Of a stretch of DNA of 64,000 nucleotides, positions 16,322-24,400 are shown one piece after another. The position numbers and the translations under genes were made by a program. Positions within the stretch are counted from its first letter, which is position 1; each line of letters opens with the position of its first letter. The DNA lies in assembly GCF_900187615.1 (NCBI RefSeq), contig NZ_FYDO01000016.1, positions 62,001 to 126,000 of the forward strand. Reading direction: 5' to 3'. Under the pieces are notes generated by a model. The model saw only the letters and a list, made by a program, of their open reading frames with translations, did no database searches and had not been told where the DNA came from. This DNA comes from Pseudomonas sp. Irchel s3f7 (GTDB taxonomy: Bacteria > Pseudomonadota > Gammaproteobacteria > Pseudomonadales > Pseudomonadaceae).

Positions 16322-18844
16322 ATGTTCCCGATGACACCCATCGCGGCCGCGCTTGCGCTGTTGTTTTGTGCCAGTGCACTCGCGGCACCCGATTCCGCTG
16401 CAACGACACCGCGGAGTCTGTTGGCCCAGGCCAAGGGTTTGCCGGCCGATTTCGAGGAGCACTTTTTTGATGTGCCTTTGGCGGTACGTGTGGAACTCGA
16501 TCAACAACCCCTGGGCGAAGCCATGGTGGTGTTGTCCCGAGACGACCGTATTTCGCTACTTGAATTTACCGATACCAGCGAAAACCGCTATGGCGCCCTC
16601 GAGCGCGAAAAGTGGGCGGGATATCTCAAACAAGGAGTACCGCTGGGCAATTGCGCTGGCTCATGCCCGAATCAGATGCTGGCGGTGCACTACAACCTGG
16701 AAAACTCGCTGGTATCGATCCTCAGCGAAAACGCCGAGCGTGATCTCGAGGCCAAGCGTTTCCATGACCAGCCCCTGGGTGGCAGCACTGGCCTGATGGT
16801 GCGCAATCAACTCAATCTCAACGGCGGTCAGGATCAAGACCTTGGCGGACGTTTTGGCCTTGAAGCCAGCGCCAGTCTGGGTAACTGGAGCCAGGCGCTC
16901 AATCTGCAAGTGGCGCGCCTCGGTGGTCCGGACGACAAGTTCTACCATGCTGTCCAGGAGCTTTATACCCAGCGAGAACTGCAAGGCAGTTTCCTGCGGT
17001 TGGGCTATTTCACGCCCAGTTCCGAAGGTTTGACCCGCCAGCCCCGCACGTTCGGCAGCAGCCCTGACACGGCGGTCGGTTTGATGTACGGCAGCTCCGA
17101 CAGTCTGGCAATCAACAGTCCCAAACCGAGTGTTTACCCGATCTATGTGACGGCTAATCGCCAAGGTTCGGTTGAAATCTACCGTGACGGCCTGTTGATC
17201 AATACCCAGTCGGTGCCGGCAGGGTTACAGACCCTCGACACCCGGCCATTACCCGGCGGCATCTACGAAGTCGAAGTGCGTCTGATCGAGGACGGGCAGA
17301 TCACTTCCACCAGCCTGGAGTTGGTGTACAAGCCCAACAACTGGCGCAACCTCGACGAGCGCTGGCGCTACAACCTGTTTGCCGGGCAGGAAAGCAAACT
17401 GCTCAGCAACTGGGATCAGCAGGAAAGCGGCAGTGCCACCGCCGGGGCGTCGGTCAATTACCTGATGCACCCGCGGGTCATTCTCGGGCTGTCGACGCGG
17501 CAGATTCGCGACAAGCTGCAATACGGCAGCTCCGTCGACTGGACCCTGGCCGATCGCCTGAGTCTGTACGCCAACGTCTATCAGACGCAGGACCACGGCA
17601 CCGGCCTGGATGTGCAAAGCCTCTACAACTATGACTCGGGCAGTCTGGTCATCAGCCACAACCGCAGTTGGCTGGACACCACCAGCCTCTACGACACCCT
17701 GCCGGACGGCACTCGGGTGAAACAACGCAACGTGTTTGTCGGCGAGACCAGTAATTCGTCCCTGGCCCTCAACCATCGGCTCAACAGCAAAAGCTCGATC
17801 AATGCCCGGGTCTCCCACAGCGAGGGCAACACCGAAGGTGTCGGTGTGGACCTGGGCTGGAACCAGCGCACGGTGCTGTTTGGCAGCGATGCCAACTGGC
17901 GGTTGTCGCTGTTCGATCGGCCCGGCAGTTACAGCAGTGGCGATGAGCGCAATCGCGGGGTCGATCTGAGCATCAACCTGGCACTCGGCGGACCGGGTCA
18001 GCAGATCACCGGCAGCATCGGTTCCCGCACCGCCATTGAGGGGGGGCGCGATAACAATGCTTCGCTGGGCTGGCGCAAGGATCTCAAGGACCACGTTCTG
18101 CAAAGCGTTTCGGTGACTGCTCTGAGCGATACCTACGGTTTGGGCATGTCCGGTTTTGGAAGCTTCGGTACTGATGCGATCACTGGCGATGGTTTTATCC
18201 AGCGTTCCTCTTACAACGGCAATTTCACGGGAGGGTTGAACGTGGACAGTACATTGGCCATCGGCGCTCAGAAAATGATGCTGACCAGTCAAGGCGACTT
18301 GCGCGGTGCCGGGTTGATTGTCGACGTGGAATCGGATGTCGATGACGTTGTGCTGCGTGCCGATGATTTCAGTGGCGGCAGCGCGTTGCTCAAGCCGGGA
18401 CGCAACTTCATCCCCATCACCGCTTACCAGAACAGTTCGGTGGGCTTCGATTTCGAGGGCAATCATGCGCCGGCTGCCGCGATAAACCCGCCGCGAACGC
18501 GCTATCACCTGAACAAGGGCGGCATTGAATATCGCAAGGTGACCGTCATGAAAACCCTGACGGTGCTCGGCCGGCTGGTCGACGGCCAGGGACAGCCGCT
18601 CAAAGGGCATCACGTGATCAACCACGCCAGTCGGGGGGTAACGGAGGTCGACGGTTTCTTCTCGATGGAGATGCATGCCGGTACGCCGACGCTGGAAGTG
18701 CGCCAGGGCAACCAGTTGCTGTGCCAGTTTCGCCTCGACGCGGATCGCCATCGCAGCGAAAACAACGTGTTGATGATCGGGGATCTGCGCTGCACGCCAG
18801 ACACCCTGGCTGACGTCACTTCCACCGACCAGAAGGCGGGCTGA
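16322..18844 (+). CDS. Fimbrial usher, CooC/CblC type
   Basis: Outer-membrane usher that assembles and exports the CS1-type fimbria. From the ATG at 16322 it has 840 residues with a signal peptide (FPMTPIAAALALLFCASALA). The longer frame starting at a GTG at 16250 would contain the attenuator hairpin, which argues against it. The middle has barrel strands and the family PSVYPIYVTANRQGSVEIYRDG plug-like region near 310; the C-terminus has a carboxypeptidase-like stretch (VLGRLVDGQGQPLKGHHV). A run of seven G lies at 18040-18046. The next gene starts three bases after the stop. Confidence 0.9.
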   Translation: MFPMTPIAAALALLFCASALAAPDSAATTPRSLLAQAKGLPADFEEHFFDVPLAVRVELDQQPLGEAMVVLSRDDRISLLEFTDTSENRYGALEREKWAGYLKQGVPLGNCAGSCPNQMLAVHYNLENSLVSILSENAERDLEAKRFHDQPLGGSTGLMVRNQLNLNGGQDQDLGGRFGLEASASLGNWSQALNLQVARLGGPDDKFYHAVQELYTQRELQGSFLRLGYFTPSSEGLTRQPRTFGSSPDTAVGLMYGSSDSLAINSPKPSVYPIYVTANRQGSVEIYRDGLLINTQSVPAGLQTLDTRPLPGGIYEVEVRLIEDGQITSTSLELVYKPNNWRNLDERWRYNLFAGQESKLLSNWDQQESGSATAGASVNYLMHPRVILGLSTRQIRDKLQYGSSVDWTLADRLSLYANVYQTQDHGTGLDVQSLYNYDSGSLVISHNRSWLDTTSLYDTLPDGTRVKQRNVFVGETSNSSLALNHRLNSKSSINARVSHSEGNTEGVGVDLGWNQRTVLFGSDANWRLSLFDRPGSYSSGDERNRGVDLSINLALGGPGQQITGSIGSRTAIEGGRDNNASLGWRKDLKDHVLQSVSVTALSDTYGLGMSGFGSFGTDAITGDGFIQRSSYNGNFTGGLNVDSTLAIGAQKMMLTSQGDLRGAGLIVDVESDVDDVVLRADDFSGGSALLKPGRNFIPITAYQNSSVGFDFEGNHAPAAAINPPRTRYHLNKGGIEYRKVTVMKTLTVLGRLVDGQGQPLKGHHVINHASRGVTEVDGFFSMEMHAGTPTLEVRQGNQLLCQFRLDADRHRSENNVLMIGDLRCTPDTLADVTSTDQKAG

Positions 18845-18847
18845 AAA

Positions 18848-20074
18848 ATGAAACGAACAACCTGTTGGCTGGGATTGTTGCTGGCGTTGGCGACTCCGTC
18901 GGCCATGGCGGTGAATCAAACGATTACGGCGAAGTTTGCACAAGACCCTACTCGTCCGAGCAAAAACGAATTTGTGAACACAACGCCCGTCAGCGGCTAT
19001 TGCGCGACCAATCCGGCGGATTGTGCTCAATACAACATGTTCAGTATTCGGGTACCCATGAGTTTCAGATCGAACCGAGAAATACGTCCGCGGGACATGA
19101 TTTCGATCAAAGTACCGGCCTATTGGCATCAGGCGACGGTTTTCCACAAGATTACAGGGCAGGCCGAAACAGTCGAGATACGGTTTGTCGGCATAGGCTC
19201 CGAGTATGTTCTGAGCAGCCCGGTCGATGAACTGACTGGCGCACCATCAGTACGCGACGGGCACCATTGGCTTTGGGGCGGCGGGGCAAGTAGTTGGGTT
19301 TTCGCTCCCCCCCCTTGTCTGGAAGGCGGGGCCGGGGGCTATAGCGCTACGAGGTACCGGTTTTTCTGGCGCACACCTGTCGAAGGCCCCTGCACCAAAA
19401 CAGCCGAATACAACATACCGTTACTGTCTTTCGACACCCTCGATTTTGCCTATCAACTGCGAACCCCAAACCCCCTGGGCATGATGAACGGTCAGTACAC
19501 CGGATCGGCAGCTTATACGGTCGGCTCCCTCAGGGATTTCGATTTCGGGCATCTGATGGTCGCTGATGATCAAAATTTGACCTTCGATTTTGTTCTGGAT
19601 GTTCAGCACACCTTGAAAGTCGATTTGCCCGCGGGTGCAGACAAAGTTGCGCTTGAGCCTGAAGGCGGTTGGCAGCAATGGATCGACGGCGGACGCAAGC
19701 CCTCGAGAATCTACCGCGAACAGGAGTTTCTCATCTCGACGACTTCAATGTTCAGTGTCTGGATGAACTGTGACGGTTTTCCCGGCAACTCCCAGTGCAA
19801 GTTGCGCGGTGAAAAAGGCAGTGAGGCCAACGTCCAGGTGTTCCTGACAATGCCTGACGGGATCGTCAATCGAAACGGAGCGGCGGTGCGCGATGAGCGG
19901 CTGTACCACGGGAAGTGGTCCATTGGTTCACCCTACGAAACATCGCGCTACATCGATCGAAAACCGGGCAAGTTGCGTTTTGAAATGGACAAGTCCGACA
20001 TCGATGCGCTGCTGCGTCCAGGGTTTACTGACACCTTGAGGGGCACCATCAACATCATTTGGGATTCGATGTAA
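18848..20074 (+). CDS. CblD/CooD-like fimbrial tip protein
   Basis: Predicted minor tip pilin and likely adhesin of the fimbria. The 408 residues start with a signal peptide cleaved after SAMA and continue with VNQTITAKFAQDPTRPSKNEF. The C-terminal pilin-like half ends in DTLRGTINIIWDSM. Four closely placed cysteines near the N-terminus (GYCATNPADC) and others (PPPCLEGG, EGPCTK) suggest disulphides. Codons for three prolines near residue 154 form a run of eight C (19307-19314), a potential slippage site. Gene order usher-tip-chaperone differs from the classical B-A-C-D order. Confidence 0.8.
   Translation: MKRTTCWLGLLLALATPSAMAVNQTITAKFAQDPTRPSKNEFVNTTPVSGYCATNPADCAQYNMFSIRVPMSFRSNREIRPRDMISIKVPAYWHQATVFHKITGQAETVEIRFVGIGSEYVLSSPVDELTGAPSVRDGHHWLWGGGASSWVFAPPPCLEGGAGGYSATRYRFFWRTPVEGPCTKTAEYNIPLLSFDTLDFAYQLRTPNPLGMMNGQYTGSAAYTVGSLRDFDFGHLMVADDQNLTFDFVLDVQHTLKVDLPAGADKVALEPEGGWQQWIDGGRKPSRIYREQEFLISTTSMFSVWMNCDGFPGNSQCKLRGEKGSEANVQVFLTMPDGIVNRNGAAVRDERLYHGKWSIGSPYETSRYIDRKPGKLRFEMDKSDIDALLRPGFTDTLRGTINIIWDSM
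19307..19314 (+). repeat. Homopolymer C8 in the tip adhesin gene
   Basis: Eight consecutive C in GCT CCC CCC CCT TGT. A one-base change would shift the frame early in the adhesin. Confidence 0.7.
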
Positions 20075-20096
20075 GTATCCGGGGCAGGTATTTTTT

Positions 20097-20855
20097 ATGA
20101 GGTTGAACACGATGATCCGTCTGTTTTTACTGTGGGCATTCAGCCTGCTGTGCGTCACTGCCAATGCGGGGCCGCAGATCAATGTCGGCGCGGTGTACGA
20201 CTACCTGGATGGCGATAAAAGTACCTATCTGAAACGGGTATTCAACAGTGGCGATGCCACCGCGTTCGTCAAGGTCAACGTGCTGGAAATCGTTTATGAC
20301 GCCGACGGCAAATCTCGGGAAATTCCGGTTGAAACCTCTGCCGATGGAGCCTCGCGCAATGGCCTCATGGCCAGTCCGGCGCGGTTGATCGTTCCGGCTC
20401 AGGGTGTGCAGGGTACGCGTCTGTTGTTCATGGGCGTGCGTGATCGTGAGCGCTATTTTCGAGTGCGCTTCATACCCGTGATACCGGAGAAGGAAGACGC
20501 CTTTGTGGTCACCAACGAGGAGCGCGAAGACTACAAGGAAGCGCTCTCGGCCGGTCTCAATGTCATGACCGGTTTCGGCACGATCTTTTTTGTGCGACCC
20601 ACTAATGCTCGTTTCGACACCACCATCAAAGAAACCGAGCGCCGCTATGAGCTGCGCAACAATGGCAACACCGTGGTGGTGGTGGATGAATTCAAAAATT
20701 GTTCGTTGGCCGTCGAGACGGACTGCGAGGCGACCACCAAACACCACGTCATGGCGGGCAAGACGTTTGGTTTCGACAAAAGCAAGGGCCGTGAATATCA
20801 GTTCACCCTGGTCGAGGGCGCCGATAAGAAAACCTTGAGAATCGCGAGCCGATAA
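20097..20855 (+). CDS. CS1-type periplasmic fimbrial chaperone (CblB/CooB)
   Basis: Periplasmic chaperone donating a strand to pilins and delivering them to the usher. The 252-residue protein has a signal peptide ending ANAG and the two immunoglobulin-like domains of the family, visible in SPARLIVPAQGVQGTRLLFMG and YELRNNGNTVVVVDEFKNC. A second in-frame ATG at 20112 directly precedes the hydrophobic core and may be the real start. Twenty-two bases separate it from the tip gene. Confidence 0.85.
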   Translation: MRLNTMIRLFLLWAFSLLCVTANAGPQINVGAVYDYLDGDKSTYLKRVFNSGDATAFVKVNVLEIVYDADGKSREIPVETSADGASRNGLMASPARLIVPAQGVQGTRLLFMGVRDRERYFRVRFIPVIPEKEDAFVVTNEEREDYKEALSAGLNVMTGFGTIFFVRPTNARFDTTIKETERRYELRNNGNTVVVVDEFKNCSLAVETDCEATTKHHVMAGKTFGFDKSKGREYQFTLVEGADKKTLRIASR

Positions 20856-20889
20856 ACCGGTTCTTTCAATACAGCAGTGGGTAACGAAC

Positions 20890-21390
20890 ATGATCAGACA
20901 CTGTGCCGTCATCGCACTGATGACAGCGACCTTGATGGCGGGGCCTTTTGCCTGGGGGGCGCGCGAATCGCACACGTTCGATGTGTCGGTGACCATCCCG
21001 AGCCGTGCCTTTTACATCACGCCGACCGAGCCAGGCTGGATTCATCTGCCACAGGAGATGAGGTGGAGTCACTTCGCCGGGAATTTCAACACGCTGGCGA
21101 AATACTTCGACGTGCGACATGACACCAGCGCCATTGAAGCGCGGCTCGAAACCACGCCGTATCTGTCGAACGGCTGGCCGACTCAAAACATCCAGTTGCG
21201 CGTAACGTTCAACGGCGTGCCGGTCAGCACGGATGTCATCCCCCGCGAAGTGGTCTCGGCCGCCGAAGCGGCGGCGGGCAAACGTGTGTTGCTGCAAATC
21301 GAAACGCTGAAACCGGCGAACGGTTTCAAAGCAGGAGAGTACACCGGCAATGTGGTGTTGTTGTTCAACGCCAAAGCGCCGGGTGCCTGA
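20890..21390 (+). CDS. Second CS1-type fimbrial subunit
   Basis: A 166-residue secreted protein with a signal peptide (to PFAWGA) and the same overall pattern as the first pilin: an early strand HTFDVSVTIPSRAFYI, a central LRVTFNGVPV and a C-terminal AGEYTGNVVLLFNAKAP. It is thus a second pilin paralogue at the operon end, perhaps an anchor or minor subunit. The two pilins share pattern rather than close identity. A stem-loop follows. Confidence 0.8.
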   Translation: MIRHCAVIALMTATLMAGPFAWGARESHTFDVSVTIPSRAFYITPTEPGWIHLPQEMRWSHFAGNFNTLAKYFDVRHDTSAIEARLETTPYLSNGWPTQNIQLRVTFNGVPVSTDVIPREVVSAAEAAAGKRVLLQIETLKPANGFKAGEYTGNVVLLFNAKAPGA

Positions 21391-21415
21391 CACGTGACAA
21401 AAGGTCATTCAAGCA

Positions 21416-21447
21416 GACACCCTGAAAGCCTGGGCCATCAGGGTGTC
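21416..21447. terminator. Stem-loop between fimbrial operon and giant toxin gene
   Basis: A 10-bp perfect stem GACACCCTGA/TCAGGGTGTC with a 12-base loop lies in the 75-base gap between convergent genes. Neither side has a long T run, so termination may be partial. Confidence 0.6.
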
Positions 21448-21465
21448 AGCGTTTGCAGCAGGCCG

Positions 21466-24400
21466 TTATGCCGACAACCCGGCCTTCCTTAGAGCCTCGC
21501 GGGTCAATTGTCGATACAGCGCTTTTTCCTCGTACCCCATTTCCACGAGCAATTGCTCATAAAGCGCCTCGCTCATCGGTTGCTCGGAAAAAACCGCCGC
21601 GTCAGACACATCGAAACCCACCATGAGTGCTTCGAGTCGATCCCTCAGCCCGTTGCGTTGCGCCGGGGGGAACTGCGATGACTCGACCCATTCGAGTTGG
21701 GTGGTTCGCAAGGTTTCAAGCTGTTCATACTTTTGCAGAAACCGCTGCTTGTTGACTTCGATCCGGACCGGAAATTTTTCATTCAGGTATTTTTCCCAGA
21801 AAGCCTGTTCGAGCATCCTGTTGACCAGACCATCGCCTTCGCCCAGCGTCAACACGGTGCCATACGCTTTATCGATCATCTCCTCACTGACACCGGCAAT
21901 CGGTCGATAGAGCATGCGTTCCGACTGCCAGGGCAGGCCAAGGCGTTGCGATAAACCGGTCTGGTAAGCCAGGTAGATTTCAACTTCGTCGAAACTGGGA
22001 TCTTCAGCATTGGCATTGTTGTTACGTTGGGTGTTTCCCTGAATGTTCTGTGGGTTGTCCTCTTGGGCGATTTCGTTCTCAGCATCGTCAGTGCTGTCCT
22101 CTTCAGAGATTTCGATGTTTTGCGCTTCGCGGGCTGCGGCAAACCTTCGACGGTGCTCGATGATTCGCTCTTCGATATCGGCGCGAGCCACATCATTGAC
22201 CTGTTCCAGACGCGCAGCACCTTTGGCCAGCGTCACCAGTTTCTTTGCCAACTGTTCGGAGTCGGTGGAAAAAGAAATCGCCTCCGAGGCCAGCACTTCG
22301 ATGCCCATGTTGTTGAACAATTGCGCGCCGGCATCGGCGCAATTCACCGGCGCTATCGCCATGGTGAACAGTTTTTTGCGCAGATCGGTGTCAATACGCA
22401 CGGCGTCGAGCATGCGCCATATTCGCTGCAGCAGCTGCGTGCGCAGCTCACCCCTGGATTTGAAGTCGGCCGATTCCTGAACTTTCAGGAGTGCCTTCAT
22501 GAACGACTGGGCATCAGGTTCATCGATCAGCTCTGACAACAGATTGCCCCGCTCAACGCCCCAGCCCGGTACTTCGTTCCACCTTTCGAGAAGGTATCCC
22601 GAACCGATCTGCGCTTCCTGCTCACGCATGGCGTCTGTGACGGCAGGTTCCTCGCGCAGCCCTGTCGAGCGCTGAACCTGCCGGTAAATCACCTGATTGA
22701 TGTCCGACAGTTTGTCGACATCCAGACGCGTGCGTGCCACAACCCAGGCATCCGCAGAGCCGGGAACCACTTGGGCAATCTGGTCAATCGGGTTGGACCG
22801 CAGGTCCAGCAGAAAACCCCGTGGCCTGGTCTTGCTGAAAGTGCCAAGTGGCCAGGTTGTAGTGCCGGTTTCTTTCAATCCCAGAACCTTCAACCGGGGC
22901 ATGCGGCCGATGTCGACAAGCCTGCCCAACGGATTGTCATCGAGCCTGAGTATTTCCAGGTAGGTCAGGTTTCTCAGCCGTTCGACTGCAGGTGCGTCCA
23001 GTACGATCTTGTTATTGCTCAACCGCAAGCGTTCGAGTCTGTGGAAATTGCCGATGCTTTCCGGCACCTGGGTCAGTTCACAGCCGTGGGCGCTGAGCTC
23101 ACGAAGATGGGGGAAGTCTTTCAACAAGCCGTTCGGCCTTGCCGAAAAGAGTGTGTTGTCGAGCTTCAATACCGTGACTTTTTCGAGAAACTTTGTCATC
23201 TCAGGGTGTTTCAACCACCAAAGATCCAGATCAATCGGCAGCAGTTCCGTGGACAGATCAAGTGAATAGATTGCCGGGTCGGTACGGTTGCCAAGTGCTC
23301 TGTTTTTACGCCTGAAACAGTCAATCAAGCGTTCGCTGATATGAAGGCCCCCGGCGTCCTGAAATGACCGGCTGCCGGGTCCCCAGCTGTCCGGTTGCAG
23401 ATATTCCCAGCGGTTCAACATCACTCGCAGTTCATCAAGGTCATTCTCCAGCTGCTCGATGGCGTTGAGCGCCTCACCTTTTTCGATCAAGGCCTCGGCA
23501 AATGCGTTGACCTCGTGTTCACTGAAATTCGGATGCAGGTCTTGAACGCGCTCGTGCAGGGTTTTACCCCCTCTGCTGAGCAAGCCACCGCGTACCAGCA
23601 ACGTCGTTTCATGTTCGGCAATAGGGCGAACGGGCGGGCGGGAGAGAAGTGTTCGGCGCTCACTCGGTGGCGCGGTTTTTTCGATAAGCCACTGCTTGAA
23701 CATTTCGCCATCGCCAGGTTTATAACCCAGAGCGCGGCGCTGCTCGGTTCCCAAGGTATTGAGTAGCGATTCCAGGAGCTCGTCGGCTTCATGCAGGCGT
23801 TGGCCGGAGGCATCGCGCACGGTGTATTTGCCGGCTTCGTCCCGAACCAGAATCCTGAGCACACGTGAGTCTTCTGATCCCGCACTGCAACGCAACTCGC
23901 CATCGATCGCGCCCTGACGGATCTCGATGCGCAGGTCGCCAAACGTGTTGGTGTGGGTTCGCACTGTGCCCAAGACCAGGCGTTCAGTATCGATGTTGGC
24001 CAACGCCTCGTTGTACAGGCCCTGCGCAGCACGGACCGATTGCACCTCGAATTGAAGTTCCCGGGCCTGGGTTTTCAGGCGCAATGGCAGGTGCTCTTGC
24101 TCTTCGATTTGCTGGCGCTCTGATCGAGTGGCACCGGCCATTATTTTTTCCACAATGTTGCTCGGCAATTCGGGACACTCCGCGAACAGCAAAGCCGTTT
24201 GCGGGGCGGGTTCGACCGGTGCCTGAACGGCAGTCGCTCCGAGACGTTGCAGGGTGTCGATCAGCAGGGGGGGAGGAGGAGCATTGTCCACGTGAACCCG
24301 GCGCAGTTCGGCCTCTTCGGTGCCGCTGACTTTTCGAACCTGTTCCAGTTGCACGTCATCGAAGGCGTCGGTGGTGTGCCCCAGGCGCCGCATCAAGGTC

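Noticed and set aside
17249..19147. 632-residue minus-strand frame across usher and tip genes
   Set aside because: Crosses two real genes on the other strand; no motif.
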